Below are positions 9,923-19,371 of a stretch of 64,000 nucleotides of DNA, piece by piece. The notes under the pieces were generated by a model that saw only the letters and a list, made by a program, of their open reading frames with translations, did not search any database and was not told the DNA's origin. This stretch comes from Legionella clemsonensis. Its GTDB lineage: Bacteria; Pseudomonadota; Gammaproteobacteria; Legionellales; Legionellaceae. The number at the start of each line of letters is the position of its first letter. The stretch's first letter is position 1. The DNA is taken from the NCBI RefSeq assembly GCF_002240035.1, contig NZ_CP016397.1:2072501-2136500 (forward strand). Reading direction: 5' to 3'. A program made the position numbers and the translations under genes.

Positions 9923-11221
9923 ATGCATTACTCGGATACTTATACCCTCCTCAAAAAAATGAAGAACAAACCACTTGCGGCTGATTTTAAGAAAAAACTA
10001 AAAGAGTTAGAAACACGGGCCAATAATCCCAGTTTTATTAATTACCTAAAAGAAAAACAACACGATCCACACCCAGATATTTTCGCGTTGCGTAAAAAGT
10101 ATGATTTGATGCAGTTGCAAAAAGTAGTTGAAGGGATTGAGCATATAACAACAGCAATTCAAGAAGCTAGTAAGAATCCAGTCAATGCAGCTGATCGTAA
10201 AACTCTCAGTGAGATCCAAACGGTTCTAAAAGATATTAAAAAGACGGCTAGCAATCATAAATCGAATTATGACATTTATGTAAATTATGACCATTATTAT
10301 GAATTGGCCAAAAAATTTGCCACGCACTATATTCCCTTTAATCAGTCTAATGATCCATTCAAAGGACCAGATTTTGCGGGCTATTGCTGGGGGCATACTC
10401 ACCAATATGGAAAACTCGTATCAAAAGGGTTGCTTGACAATTTGTCGGAAGCCTCCAATAAGCAAGTCTATAGAGATTATAAACGGAATTGGACCATTAC
10501 AGACATTCTTTTTAGACGAATAGGCTGGTATTTCCGTGTCAGTCTTGAACAGCAAATGCGCTCAGCGATTTGGAATGCTTTAAAAGATCTGGATGATAAA
10601 TCCACGTTTAATTTTAATTTCCTTATTGGTAACGGTTTTCATTCCACCAGTTTGAGAATGGTAGGGAAGGGTATTGAGTATTATGAAAATAATTATGGTG
10701 TGGTCAAATTTGATACTCGTGAAGCGGCTGTTAATTTTATAACAGGCCATCTACTTCATGAAGCTGAAAACAGCACCCTCAATTTTATTACCGTTTACAA
10801 GCTTCCTTATTCAAATGATCCGAAGCAAGATATGTTTACCGACTTAACGATAGCCCAGGTGGCTAAAGAACAAAAGTCAGTTGAATCAGAAGAAACCGTT
10901 GGACATTCTCCTGAATTGAAGAGTGCAATTAAGGCTTTGCAGTCTTATACGGACACCTTGGAAAGGCAGAATGTGAAAGGAAAAATCAAAGCAAACGAAC
11001 TTCAGCATTTAGTGAAGGAGTTGAACGCTTTGCCAGCGAATGCAGTTAAACAACGCGTGGATGGTATTCTTGCCACCAAAGAGCACAGCCTTATGCTAAA
11101 CAGAGGGACAGGATTTCATTTCTTTGCCTCAGGTTTCAAAAGCCATAGTACTACAGAAAGTTTATTGCAAGAAATTTCAAGGGCCGCAGGTACCCCTTCC
11201 ATAACCCTTGAGCTGAAATAA
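9923..11221 (+). CDS. putative C58/YopT-like cysteine protease, candidate secreted effector
   Basis: No named gene is recognised. The 432-aa product has a helical, Lys-rich N-terminal part (about 1-145), a central region with a papain-like/C58 pattern, and a helical C-terminal part. In the centre, Cys155 lies in FAGYCWGHTH at a helix start, His240 in NGFHSTSLRMV, and YYENNYGVVKFD follows 14-16 residues after the His. This matches the C58 arrangement (Cys; His; then FFDPNYG-like Asp) except that the Asp position is Glu255 or Asn256. No signal peptide or membrane segment is visible, and the tail is Ser/Thr/Glu-rich, so type IV secretion is plausible. A TATAAT box lies at 9885-9890 upstream. Function is inferred from the motif pattern only. 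Confidence 0.7.
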   Translation: MHYSDTYTLLKKMKNKPLAADFKKKLKELETRANNPSFINYLKEKQHDPHPDIFALRKKYDLMQLQKVVEGIEHITTAIQEASKNPVNAADRKTLSEIQTVLKDIKKTASNHKSNYDIYVNYDHYYELAKKFATHYIPFNQSNDPFKGPDFAGYCWGHTHQYGKLVSKGLLDNLSEASNKQVYRDYKRNWTITDILFRRIGWYFRVSLEQQMRSAIWNALKDLDDKSTFNFNFLIGNGFHSTSLRMVGKGIEYYENNYGVVKFDTREAAVNFITGHLLHEAENSTLNFITVYKLPYSNDPKQDMFTDLTIAQVAKEQKSVESEETVGHSPELKSAIKALQSYTDTLERQNVKGKIKANELQHLVKELNALPANAVKQRVDGILATKEHSLMLNRGTGFHFFASGFKSHSTTESLLQEISRAAGTPSITLELK

Positions 11222-11234
11222 GTGTGTCGATGTG

Positions 11235-12050
11235 TTATCCTAAACTCACAGTAATGCCGCCCACAAAACTATGGTGAAATAGATTTGGATTATTGCCAAA
11301 CTGCTTATAAAACTCTAAATCTATAGCTATTCTTGAGGTAAGCATATAAAGCAAACCATAGTCAACTACGGTAGCACTGGCTTCATGAGGGCCAGTTTTG
11401 GATAGACTATACAGTTCAGCATACAGATTAAGGTTTTCTGTAGGGCTATAGCTCACCAATATATCAGGTATAAACGAGGTATAACGCTCCCCTCCCGCAA
11501 GCGTTGAAGTAGTAACAGAGGCAACCTCAAGCATTCCTGTCAGGCTCCATTGCTCATTTAAGTTGTAAGTAACAATAGGAGTTAATGCTGTCCCCAAGTC
11601 TGCGCTGCCATAGGCAGCACTTCCACCTGGAGTAATTAAGAGGGCATTTCCTGTAATAATCCAGTTTTGACTATAAACCAATGCATGTTTTAGATTCAAC
11701 TTGAAAGAACTATACCCTGATATAGTTGCTTCACCCCAATTATAGTTAGGGAGAATAAATCCAACTTCTGTATTTCCTGGTAAGCCTATACGAAATTCAC
11801 CCTGAGGAGAGTTTTGTTGCCAGCCAGGCTGAAATGCCTCGTATTGATAACCTCCCTCTAAAAAAGCTGTTTTAAAAGGAAGCACACAAGGACTATAGGC
11901 TAAACCTCCTCGATTGGTTGCGGCTAAAACAAACGAGCCGGAGGTACAAGGATTGTCATTGCTCTGCGCGAAACTGTTTGTCAGACTTGCAAGCAGAATA
12001 AGTAAAACATTCGCTAAATTTCTTTGTAATTTTTTTGACATCCGTTTCAC
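11235..12050 (-). CDS. exported outer-membrane beta-barrel protein, phenol-degradation MetA-like family
   Basis: The 271-aa product begins with a lipophilic signal peptide (about 1-29, ending near NSFAQ). The mature part is rich in alternating aromatic/polar strands (GGYQYEAF, EFRIGLPGNTEVGFIL, YSSFKLNLKHALVY, LNLYAELYSLSK, IAIDLEFYKQFG) and ends in a beta-strand with hydrophobic last positions (VGGITVSLG), typical of outer-membrane barrels. The order of strands and the GLPGNTEVG motif resemble the 'MetA pathway of phenol degradation'/transporter-like porin family; substrate unknown. It converges on the protease-like gene with a 13-bp gap and is 46 bp downstream of a second small exported protein on the same strand. 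Confidence 0.75.
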   Translation of the reverse strand: MKRMSKKLQRNLANVLLILLASLTNSFAQSNDNPCTSGSFVLAATNRGGLAYSPCVLPFKTAFLEGGYQYEAFQPGWQQNSPQGEFRIGLPGNTEVGFILPNYNWGEATISGYSSFKLNLKHALVYSQNWIITGNALLITPGGSAAYGSADLGTALTPIVTYNLNEQWSLTGMLEVASVTTSTLAGGERYTSFIPDILVSYSPTENLNLYAELYSLSKTGPHEASATVVDYGLLYMLTSRIAIDLEFYKQFGNNPNLFHHSFVGGITVSLG

Positions 12051-12096
12051 CTACTGCTCATTAATTTTCCAAAATAGCCTAAGTTGTTAATTTTTA

Positions 12097-12504
12097 TTAC
12101 GCAGTACGAAACTTCTCTTGGCCCATAGCATTAGCTGTTATAAAAAGACAATCATTAAATGACTGCGCACAAACAAATCCTCCTAATGTCTCAATCCAGT
12201 TGTAATCATTACGAGCGGGAATCTTAACATTAACTGGCCACCAAATTGAGTAGAATCCTGTTGAATTCTTATAAGTGCATACCACACCTCGACCTATGCC
12301 AGCAACCATAATATTCGCCCGGCTGAAGCGAGTTGTAGCATCAGCTTGAACGCGATTAGGAGAAAACGGATTCTCAATCCAGGGCTTTGGGATAATACCC
12401 CATTTCAGTGAGCTATTATCAGGATCAGGACAATTCGCCGCTTTGCAGTTCAAAGTAACTAGAAGAGCGATCGATACTAAAATTTTAGCCATTACTTTTT
12501 TCAT
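12097..12504 (-). CDS. small exported protein of unknown function
   Basis: The 135-aa product has a clear signal peptide (MKKVMAKILVSIALLVTLNCKA, cleavage expected after about residue 22). The mature part of about 113 residues contains four cysteines (CPDPD, VVCTY, FVCAQ, NDCLF), suggesting two disulfides, and several Trp residues, so a compact periplasmic or secreted domain is likely. I do not recognise the family; small Cys-paired exported proteins of this type are common in Legionella. It is the upstream partner of the barrel gene at 11235, and the two may share a transcript. Confidence 0.7.
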   Translation of the reverse strand: MKKVMAKILVSIALLVTLNCKAANCPDPDNSSLKWGIIPKPWIENPFSPNRVQADATTRFSRANIMVAGIGRGVVCTYKNSTGFYSIWWPVNVKIPARNDYNWIETLGGFVCAQSFNDCLFITANAMGQEKFRTA

Positions 12505-12616
12505 GCTTTTACCCCTTTTTGAATTGATCTATAAAATTTTCCTCTTGTGCACTTAAACCAATAGTTTTCTGTATGCCGTATAATCGATATTTCCTAAATA
12601 ATTTTAAACTTTCCCA

Positions 12617-12644
12617 TTGTAACAAACCATTTCTTTGTTATAAT
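12617..12644 (+). promoter_or_regulatory. probable sigma-70 promoter of tRNA-Leu
   Basis: TTGTAA at 12617-12622 and TATAAT at 12639-12644 are separated by 16 bases and lie 10 bases before the first base of the tRNA. The -10 box is a perfect consensus. Confidence 0.7.
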
Positions 12645-12654
12645 GGCCGCCTAT

Positions 12655-12741
12655 GCCGGGGTGGCGGAATTGGTAGACGCGCCGGATTCAAAATCCGGTG
12701 GTGGTGACACCGTGTGGGTTCGAGTCCCACCCTCGGTACCA
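12655..12741 (+). tRNA. tRNA-Leu (anticodon CAA)
   Basis: The 87-base gene folds as a class II tRNA: acceptor GCCGGGG pairs with CCTCGGT (with G-T wobbles), the anticodon stem CCGGA/TCCGG encloses loop TTCAAAA with anticodon CAA (reads UUG), a long variable arm follows, and the T arm GTGGG-TTCGAGT-CCCAC is perfect. CCA is encoded at 12739-12741. It resembles E. coli tRNA-Leu(CAA). No integrase or repeated tRNA 3' end is seen nearby, so it does not appear to be an occupied attachment site. Confidence 0.97.
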
Positions 12742-12825
12742 TTAGACGCATAATTTTACCTACAGTTAATCTCGCAAATCACGATACGCCCTAATATCAT
12801 CCCATCGATATTAGCGATATCATAT

Positions 12826-14079
12826 CTAATGAACTACTCTTACTGCTTCTCTTTTCGCAAAGTTAATTTCATTATCAAGTTTGGTTTGTTCTTTGATCAT
12901 AAAGAGAAAGGGAACAAAACCTAAAGCAAGAACAAAAGATAATTGATACAATCCTATCCAGCCAAGCCACATTTGCAATATTGCAGCAAGCGGACCTGAA
13001 AAAATTCGCGGTAAAGTAGAAACAGCCACCAGAATTGAAAATTGGGTTCCAGTAAAAGACTTATTAACCAAACGCATAAATAAAGCTACCAACGCGGTTG
13101 ACCCCAATCCCGCTGCAAAATTATCACAAACAACTGCTGTGGCAAATAACCCTAAATTCTTACCCACAATTGCTAATAAGATAAATAGAATATTAGTTGC
13201 CGCTTGCACTAAACCAAAGAGGAGCAAGGCATTAAAAAGCGAACAGCGCAACAGAATAACTCCTGCTGCTAACCCTCCCAAGAGAATAGAGCTAATGCCT
13301 ATCATTTTATTAACATAACCAATGGTATCCAAAGAAAAACCAACTCCTTGGATTAAAAAAGGCATGACGATTCCACTTGTTGTAGCTGTAAAAGCTTCAC
13401 CCAGCTTGTAGAATAAAATAAAAAATAGTAAAGGAATAATCCCGCGTCGAGTTAATAAATCCTTAACTGGTGCAATAAAGGCATTAACAAAGCTGGTATT
13501 GCCCGCCGTTTTTTGCGAAGGTTCTGCACTCCACAGCGTTGCAAAAATGCCAATGAACATGAAGCATCCTATAAGGCGGTAAGTAAATGCCCACCCCAGA
13601 TGTTTGGCAATAACCAAAGCTAATCCTCCTGCAATAAGGAGAGCGAGACGATAGCCAAAAACAGCCATGGAGGCACCTAAACCATGCTCAACGGGAGATA
13701 AGTATTCCACACGATGTGCATCGATAGCCACATCCTGTGTGGCTGAAAAACATGCCAATAAAAAAGCTAAGACAGCCATTATTTCAGGAGAGGTTCGCGG
13801 TGATAACCAGGCAAGGGCATTAAAACCAATTAATAAACCCAGCTGCATAATTAACATCCAGCTTCTTCTTCTACCGATGGGTAAAAGTGAGTAGCGATCT
13901 AACAATGGCCCCCAGGCAATGCGATAAGCATAGGGTAAGCTAATCAAACTTAACATGCCTGTTGCTAATACAGACATGCCAACATCTGCATACCAGGCTT
14001 GCAAGGTCCCAGTAATTAAAGCAAGCGGTAGTCCTGAGGAAAATCCTAACAAAAAAATAATTAGCAATCGTTTATTCAT
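12826..14079 (-). CDS. AmpG-type muropeptide permease (MFS)
   Basis: The 417-aa protein has twelve hydrophobic segments and the sequence features of AmpG: FLLGFSSGLPLALITGTLQAWY in TM1 (shown here only in part as GFSSGLPLALITG), SLPYAYRIAWGPLLDRY in the first loop, GRRRSWMLIMQ, and ATQDVAIDAHRVE in TM4-5. AmpG carries GlcNAc-anhydromuropeptides from the periplasm to the cytoplasm for cell-wall recycling. Legionella carry several AmpG-like paralogues, so this copy may have another substrate. It is a single gene between the tRNA and mip. RBS evidence for the ATG at 14079 is weak. Confidence 0.88.
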   Translation of the reverse strand: MNKRLLIIFLLGFSSGLPLALITGTLQAWYADVGMSVLATGMLSLISLPYAYRIAWGPLLDRYSLLPIGRRRSWMLIMQLGLLIGFNALAWLSPRTSPEIMAVLAFLLACFSATQDVAIDAHRVEYLSPVEHGLGASMAVFGYRLALLIAGGLALVIAKHLGWAFTYRLIGCFMFIGIFATLWSAEPSQKTAGNTSFVNAFIAPVKDLLTRRGIIPLLFFILFYKLGEAFTATTSGIVMPFLIQGVGFSLDTIGYVNKMIGISSILLGGLAAGVILLRCSLFNALLLFGLVQAATNILFILLAIVGKNLGLFATAVVCDNFAAGLGSTALVALFMRLVNKSFTGTQFSILVAVSTLPRIFSGPLAAILQMWLGWIGLYQLSFVLALGFVPFLFMIKEQTKLDNEINFAKREAVRVVH

Positions 14080-14216
14080 AGAATACTCAGCTGTAAATGC
14101 TATTGATTAAATTCTTAATGTTACTTACTGAACCAATTTGAATAAGGATTAATTAAGCTAAATTTATGAAGGGTATGAAAAAATAGCAGAAACAAGCAAG
14201 ATTAAGAATCCAAAGT

Positions 14217-14238
14217 GCTCCTGACCAGAGCCAGGAGC
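14217..14238 (-). terminator. stem-loop after mip, probable terminator
   Basis: GCTCCTG (14217-14223) pairs with CAGGAGC (14232-14238) around an 8-base loop, 9 bases beyond the mip stop on the minus strand. Only a loose T-rich run follows, so termination strength is uncertain. Confidence 0.5.
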
Positions 14239-14246
14239 CTAACTCT

Positions 14247-14993
14247 TTAAGCGTCAGATTTTTTTACAGAAATTAAATGGATTTTGAAAATTAAAGTCTC
14301 ATTTGGACCGATGGGGCCACCAACACTGCGGGGACCATAGGCCAAATCAGCGGGAACATAAACTTCCCAAGTTGAACCAGCAGGCATTAATTGTAAAGCC
14401 TCAGTCCATCCAGGAATAACCTGTGATACTTTGAAAGTTGCAGGTTTGCCAGTTCTGTCAGTGCTATCAAAAACCTGACCATCAATTAATTTACCCGTGT
14501 ATTCAACAGTAACGGTATCTTCTTTAGAAGGTTTGGCACCATCTCCTTTCTGAAGAATCTTGTATTGTAAACCACTGGGTAGACTAACTACGCCATCTTT
14601 CGCTTTATTTTGATTTAAAAAGGCTTCACCTTTTGCTTTATTCTCTTCAGCTTTTTTATTGAATTCAGCATTACGTTTAGCCATTAAATCTTTTTGAAAT
14701 TTATTCAATACATCTTTCATTTGCTGTTCAGTCAGCAGCAGTTGCCCACCAGTCATACCGTCTTGCAAACCTTTAGCCATCGCTGCCGGATTAATATCAA
14801 TACCCTGCTTTTTAAAATTTTTACCTAAATCAGCACCAATACTGTAAGACAGCTTATCCATGTCACTATTTAATGATGTTGCAGGTGTGGCAGATGTTGC
14901 AGGTGTAGTAGTCGTTGTTGATGCATCAGCGGCAACAATTGCCGTTGACATTGTCAAACCTATGACAGCTGCAGCAACCAGTCTCATCTTCAT
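14247..14993 (-). CDS. mip: macrophage infectivity potentiator Mip, FKBP-type peptidyl-prolyl isomerase
   Basis: The 248-aa product is clearly Legionella Mip. It has a signal peptide ([20 protein letters not shown]...), the dimerisation region starting [19 protein letters not shown], the long connecting helix ([20 protein letters not shown]), and a C-terminal FKBP domain with [37 protein letters not shown] and [19 protein letters not shown]. It acts on the cell surface as a prolyl isomerase aiding infection of phagocytes. The frame continues upstream to 15047, but AAGGGG stands 8 bases before the ATG at 14993, where the known Mip signal peptide starts. Unlike L. pneumophila Mip (233 aa), it has an inserted Thr/Ala/Pro/Ser-rich stretch of about 15 residues right after the signal peptide. 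Confidence 0.97.
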   Translation of the reverse strand: MKMRLVAAAVIGLTMSTAIVAADASTTTTTPATSATPATSLNSDMDKLSYSIGADLGKNFKKQGIDINPAAMAKGLQDGMTGGQLLLTEQQMKDVLNKFQKDLMAKRNAEFNKKAEENKAKGEAFLNQNKAKDGVVSLPSGLQYKILQKGDGAKPSKEDTVTVEYTGKLIDGQVFDSTDRTGKPATFKVSQVIPGWTEALQLMPAGSTWEVYVPADLAYGPRSVGGPIGPNETLIFKIHLISVKKSDA

Positions 14994-15078
14994 AAACAAT
15001 TCCCCTTTTGTCTTTTGGTTCAGAATAGAACGTGCAAAAATGCCCAATCATTCTGCCTAAAATTAATTAAAATTACTA

Positions 15079-15187
15079 GGGGCTGTTGATAATTCGTATT
15101 AAAACCCGCGCCACGTCCTTGTTGCGACCATGAATGTCTGGATAAACCACGGCACTCGACAAGAGAGCTCCAATTATCAACAGCCCC
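15079..15187. repeat. 109-bp element with perfect 16-bp terminal inverted repeats (MITE-like)
   Basis: GGGGCTGTTGATAATT at 15079-15094 is repeated exactly, inverted, as AATTATCAACAGCCCC at 15172-15187. The 77-bp interior has no coding potential. The end sequence resembles tips of IS5-group elements (GGxxCTGTTGA...), so it may be a non-autonomous derivative; no clear target duplication is visible. It lies between mip and sdaA, both of which read away from it. Confidence 0.65.
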
Positions 15188-15309
15188 CGCGTAAATTCCC
15201 TTTAAGACTGGTAATTTTCAACTATTCTTTAGTATGAAGCCATATTTATATTGTTTACAGGCAAGTTTCCTTCTAAAATTGACATAATTTAAATCACTGA
15301 GTCCCTAAA

Positions 15310-16686
15310 ATGAGTATTAGTTTGTTTGACTTGTTTTCCATAGGTATAGGCCCATCAAGTTCTCATACGGTTGGCCCCATGCTTGCAGCTAATGCTTTTT
15401 TGGATTTACTCATTAAAGAAAAAAAATTCGATGACACAGAACGTGTAAAAATTGAACTTTATGGCTCATTAGCACTGACTGGCAAAGGTCATGGTACTGA
15501 TAAAGCAATTCTCAATGGTTTAGAAGGTAAAGCGCCTGAAACAGTTACTCCCGAAAGTATGGTTCCTCGAATGCAGGAAATCATTGCTTCGAAATCACTT
15601 TCTCTGGCGGGTGAGAAAGCTATTCCTTTTATAGAAAATACTGATTTTTTATTTTTGCAGAAGGAATTACTACCGAAGCATAGCAACGGTATGCGCTTTA
15701 CAGCCTACGATAAAGCAGGCTCTACACTACTGGCACAAGTGTATTATTCAATAGGTGGTGGCTTCATTACAACAGAAGAAGCGTTTGACAATGCTGTAAG
15801 TGAAAATAGTCCTCCTCCCTACCCCTTTAAAACCGCTCGCCAACTCTTGGCGTTATGTCGCGAAAACAAGATGACTATTGCTGAATTAATGATGGCTAAT
15901 GAATTAACATGGCGAACTACTGAACAAATTCACGCCGGTATTCTAGCCATTGCCAACGTCATGGATGAGTGTATTGAAAATGGTTGCAAACATTCGGGTA
16001 ACTTGCCTGGAGGCTTAAATCTTAAACGAAGAGCGCCCGATTTATATAAAAAATTAATTGAACATAAAGGCATACCCAGTGTTTTTGAGCAATCTGACAT
16101 TATGAACAAACTTAATTTATTCGCCATGGCAGTCAACGAAGAAAATGCCGCTGGCGGTCGCATTGTTACCGCACCGACCAACGGTGCTGCCGGTATTATT
16201 CCCGCTGTTCTTCGCTATTGTCAGGAAGCACATGATCGCTGGAATAAAGAAGATATTTATACTTATTTTTTAACCGCCGCCGCCATTGGCATTCTGTATA
16301 AAGAAGGTGCTTCGATTTCTGGTGCTGAAGTCGGTTGTCAGGGTGAGGTTGGTGTCGCATCCTCAATGGCTGCGGCAGGTCTTACCGCAGTATTGGGCGG
16401 AACAATCGATCAAATTGAAAACGCCGCTGAAATTGCAATGGAGCATCATTTAGGAATGACTTGTGATCCGGTATTGGGATTGGTGCAAATTCCCTGTATT
16501 GAGCGCAACGCCATGGGTGCAGTAAAGGCTGTGAATGCGTCTCGTATGGCTTTAATAGGTGATGGGCAACATCAAATTTCGCTGGATAAGGTAATTCGAA
16601 CCATGAGAGAGACCGGTAAGGACATGCAAAGTATTTATAAAGAAACCTCCATGGGTGGATTAGCAGTTAACCATCCTGAGTGCTGA
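15310..16686 (+). CDS. sdaA: L-serine ammonia-lyase (L-serine dehydratase)
   Basis: The 458-aa enzyme deaminates L-serine to pyruvate with a [4Fe-4S] cluster. The N-terminal beta domain starts [20 protein letters not shown] with the family GPSSSHT motif. The C-terminal alpha domain has [35 protein letters not shown] and [18 protein letters not shown], which supply the cluster cysteines. It is the one-polypeptide type II form, of typical length. Serine is a major carbon source for Legionella, so this is a central catabolic gene. It is a single gene preceded by the inverted-repeat element at 15079. Confidence 0.96.
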   Translation: MSISLFDLFSIGIGPSSSHTVGPMLAANAFLDLLIKEKKFDDTERVKIELYGSLALTGKGHGTDKAILNGLEGKAPETVTPESMVPRMQEIIASKSLSLAGEKAIPFIENTDFLFLQKELLPKHSNGMRFTAYDKAGSTLLAQVYYSIGGGFITTEEAFDNAVSENSPPPYPFKTARQLLALCRENKMTIAELMMANELTWRTTEQIHAGILAIANVMDECIENGCKHSGNLPGGLNLKRRAPDLYKKLIEHKGIPSVFEQSDIMNKLNLFAMAVNEENAAGGRIVTAPTNGAAGIIPAVLRYCQEAHDRWNKEDIYTYFLTAAAIGILYKEGASISGAEVGCQGEVGVASSMAAAGLTAVLGGTIDQIENAAEIAMEHHLGMTCDPVLGLVQIPCIERNAMGAVKAVNASRMALIGDGQHQISLDKVIRTMRETGKDMQSIYKETSMGGLAVNHPEC

Positions 16687-16714
16687 TTTAGCCGGCATTA
16701 CGCTCCGTAGGGCA

Positions 16715-16740
16715 CTGGTTGTCACTAAAGTGTCAACCAG
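16715..16740. terminator. stem-loop between convergent sdaA and MFS genes
   Basis: CTGGTTGTCAC and GTGTCAACCAG form an 11-bp stem with one mismatch and a 4-base TAAA loop, 29 bases past the sdaA stop and 14 bases past the end of the opposing gene. No T-run follows, so it may act on both strands or be Rho-assisted. Confidence 0.5.
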
Positions 16741-16753
16741 ACTACAGCGACGG

Positions 16754-17950
16754 TTATGCTTTTTGCAATGCTCTCATTTTAAAAGAGCAGTAGTGATGCA
16801 CGAGTAGCAAGACCACCACTAAAAACCACATCCCTAGTAGAACATCGATATAAGCCTTAAGAGGATTTGCGCTAAGATAGCCCATAGCAATGACAGCTAT
16901 CGTAGCGCTGGACATATTGATAAAGCTCATCATTGCGGAACCATTCGCCTTATCATTAATCGCCGTTGAAGCCAGTATGGATCCACCGGAAAATAAGAGT
17001 CCTCCGAAAATATAAAAACTCATCGTGCTAGAAAAGAACCAACCTGGTGACGACGCGTGAAGCAGTAGCATTATTATAAGGCTGATGATGCCAGCTAAAC
17101 TGCCAGTGAGTCCCATAACAACTACCTTTCCTGCTGAGAAATAATTTACCAGCCTCTTAGCCCATAATCCTCCTATTAACATCCCAAACATATTAAGAAG
17201 ATTCCAATAGCCATAATCAATTATCCTGAGGTGTAAGACGTCATTGGCTATTTGCGGTCCTGCTGCAGAGAAACAATAGCCCATGGCCGAACAGAAACCG
17301 ATGACCAGCGAAAATACAATTAATCTGCCAGAGGAAATGGCTTGATAATAATTGGTCAGTATGTTACGCCAGTGAATTGCCTGCGCCTTTGTTAAAGTTT
17401 CGCGAAACACACACGTCCCCCACAACATAATAATGCCATGCACCAGCAACACTAAAAAACAGAAAGACCATTGCCAATATTCAGCTAAAATACTGCCCAA
17501 AGCCACTGCCAAACCAATACCAATGGTGAAGGATAGAATACTATAAGCCATGGCCGTTGCTCGTTGCGATTCATGTAACCATTCATTGATAAGCATGTAG
17601 GTGCATGCTAAACCACTGGCAGCCCCTAAGGCGCTCACCAGGCGTCCAATAATTAACAACAGGAAACTGGATTGCTCCAATCCGAAAAGACAAAGCAAAA
17701 GACCAAAAAGATTAATGCTTAATCCGATGCGTAAAGCACCGAGCCGTCCCCAACGATTAGCTAAAGGACCATAAATGAGTTGTCCTATGACATAGCCTAA
17801 CAGGAAAGCAGAAACTAACCATTCCACGTCTCCCTTGGCCAGACCAAACTGCAATTGGATTTGAGGCAATCCTGGTGTAATGATGGCTGCTGAAAAGGAA
17901 GCAATTGAAATGTAATTCAATAACCATGTGATGCGAAATTTAGAAATCAT
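16754..17950 (-). CDS. MFS drug-type efflux transporter (Bcr/CflA-like)
   Basis: The product of about 398 residues has twelve hydrophobic segments. Typical MFS drug/H+ antiporter features include SIASFSAAIITPGLPQIQ in TM1, a WLVSAFLLGYVIGQLIYGPLANRWGR segment (WLVSAFLLGYVIGQ then GPLANRWGRLGALR), and RLVSALGAASGLA in TM4. It probably exports a small compound out of the cytoplasm; the substrate cannot be told. The frame extends to 17983, but GAGG at 17956-17959 favours the ATG at 17950 (5-base spacing) or 17953. It converges on sdaA. Confidence 0.85.
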   Translation of the reverse strand: MISKFRITWLLNYISIASFSAAIITPGLPQIQLQFGLAKGDVEWLVSAFLLGYVIGQLIYGPLANRWGRLGALRIGLSINLFGLLLCLFGLEQSSFLLLIIGRLVSALGAASGLACTYMLINEWLHESQRATAMAYSILSFTIGIGLAVALGSILAEYWQWSFCFLVLLVHGIIMLWGTCVFRETLTKAQAIHWRNILTNYYQAISSGRLIVFSLVIGFCSAMGYCFSAAGPQIANDVLHLRIIDYGYWNLLNMFGMLIGGLWAKRLVNYFSAGKVVVMGLTGSLAGIISLIIMLLLHASSPGWFFSSTMSFYIFGGLLFSGGSILASTAINDKANGSAMMSFINMSSATIAVIAMGYLSANPLKAYIDVLLGMWFLVVVLLLVHHYCSFKMRALQKA

Positions 17951-18054
17951 CATTACCTCATATCCACGCTTTAATGAGGTCATTTTAGTTTATGAAATTT
18001 ATTTAATAAAGACAGAATTTTGTTAACAATAGTTAACAAATAGTTAATAATAAA

Positions 18055-19371
18055 TTAGATAATCACTATTTCATAAGCAAGTTTTGCCTTGGTCTTGTAA
18101 AATTGATCGCTTACAGCATACCCTACTACACAGGCAAGCTGTTGATTAATATACACTAAAGGAATACGATTGCGCAGCCAGGGAGGAACTTGCCATTCCT
18201 GGAACAATTTTTTCAGTGTTTTGGTTTGACCATGCCAATTTAATGTTTCTCCACCCTGACGAAACCGTACTTCAATCGTACTTTTAGGTGGAACAGCTAA
18301 TCCCTTGCTGGTGATATGGGCCTGCAGAGTACCTAAATCCGGCCCTAAATCCAGAGGCTCAGGAAAGGAAGTCCATGACACTGGCGAGAGAGGGCCACTT
18401 ACCTCTCTTACGAGATACAAGGTATTTTGATAGCGTCTGACGCAATTATCCTCCCAGCTAACTTCGGGATTTGCATCGGGTTTCGCCTGAATGACTTCAG
18501 AGATTAATCGTTCAAAAGTTACTGTAGGTGGCAATTTCACTTGATTACCCTTTAGCCAAACTCGCAATACATTAGCTAATCGAGTCTGATTTAACGTAAA
18601 AAGGCTCTCAAGCGATAAGTGAGTCGATGTTTTCTCAAGGTCGGGGCAATCAATTTTAGCCAAATCATCAAGATTTTCTTGAGCTTGTCGACAATGCTTA
18701 CTCGTACGCACAAGATTATTAACGACTTGTGGCCAGCGAGAAGCAAGTACAGGTATAACTTGATGCCTTAAAAAATTACGAGAAAAAGCTATATTTTCAT
18801 TACTCTCATCATTAATCCACTGCAATTGATGAGCACTGGCATACTCTTCCAGAATAGCACGTGAAACAGATAAGAAGGGACGCAGCAACTCCCCTCGAGA
18901 AAATCTCTTTTTTGAGGACATACCCGCTAAACCATCAATGCCTGTTCCTCTTAAAAGGTGCAACAGCAGGGTCTCAGCCTGATCGTTTAAATGATGCCCA
19001 AGAATGAGGCAATCCTTGTTGTCGATTAAATTACTAAATACAGTATACCTTGCCCGTCGCGCAGCCTCTTCAATATTTGCGTCACGCTTAAAATCCACCT
19101 GCCTTACAATAAACGGTATGCCAAGCTTGCTACAAAATTCCTGACAATGCTGCTGCCATTGTTGTGCATTGGGGCTAAGACCATGATTGACATGCACTGC
19201 GGTAAGTTTTGATGAGAGTTGCGGATTGGTTGATAGCGAATGAAGAAGAACAGTGGAGTCCAAACCCCCACTGTAGCCAATAAACAGATGGTTATACCGT
19301 AGTAAACAATTTAAAAATGCGGTATCAAGTAGTCCCTTAGTCACATGCCCCCATTGCCATAAATTTCTCAT
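18055..19371 (-). CDS. tilS: tRNA(Ile)-lysidine synthase
   Basis: The 438-aa product carries the PP-loop [13 protein letters not shown] (near residue 32), [15 protein letters not shown] and [24 protein letters not shown], then the TilS substrate-binding and C-terminal domains ([24 protein letters not shown]). It ligates lysine to C34 of the CAU-anticodon tRNA-Ile so that AUA is read as isoleucine, and is essential. The ATG at 19371 overlaps accA by 35 bases; a GTG at 19344 with upstream G-rich sequence would reduce this to 8 bases and is an alternative start. It is co-transcribed with accA, a common arrangement in gamma-proteobacteria. Confidence 0.95.
   Translation of the reverse strand: MRNLWQWGHVTKGLLDTAFLNCLLRYNHLFIGYSGGLDSTVLLHSLSTNPQLSSKLTAVHVNHGLSPNAQQWQQHCQEFCSKLGIPFIVRQVDFKRDANIEEAARRARYTVFSNLIDNKDCLILGHHLNDQAETLLLHLLRGTGIDGLAGMSSKKRFSRGELLRPFLSVSRAILEEYASAHQLQWINDESNENIAFSRNFLRHQVIPVLASRWPQVVNNLVRTSKHCRQAQENLDDLAKIDCPDLEKTSTHLSLESLFTLNQTRLANVLRVWLKGNQVKLPPTVTFERLISEVIQAKPDANPEVSWEDNCVRRYQNTLYLVREVSGPLSPVSWTSFPEPLDLGPDLGTLQAHITSKGLAVPPKSTIEVRFRQGGETLNWHGQTKTLKKLFQEWQVPPWLRNRIPLVYINQQLACVVGYAVSDQFYKTKAKLAYEIVII

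Noticed and set aside
12655-12741. tRNA-Leu as an attachment site for a genomic island
   Set aside because: No integrase and no second copy of the tRNA 3' end were seen in the window; flanking genes look like ordinary chromosome.
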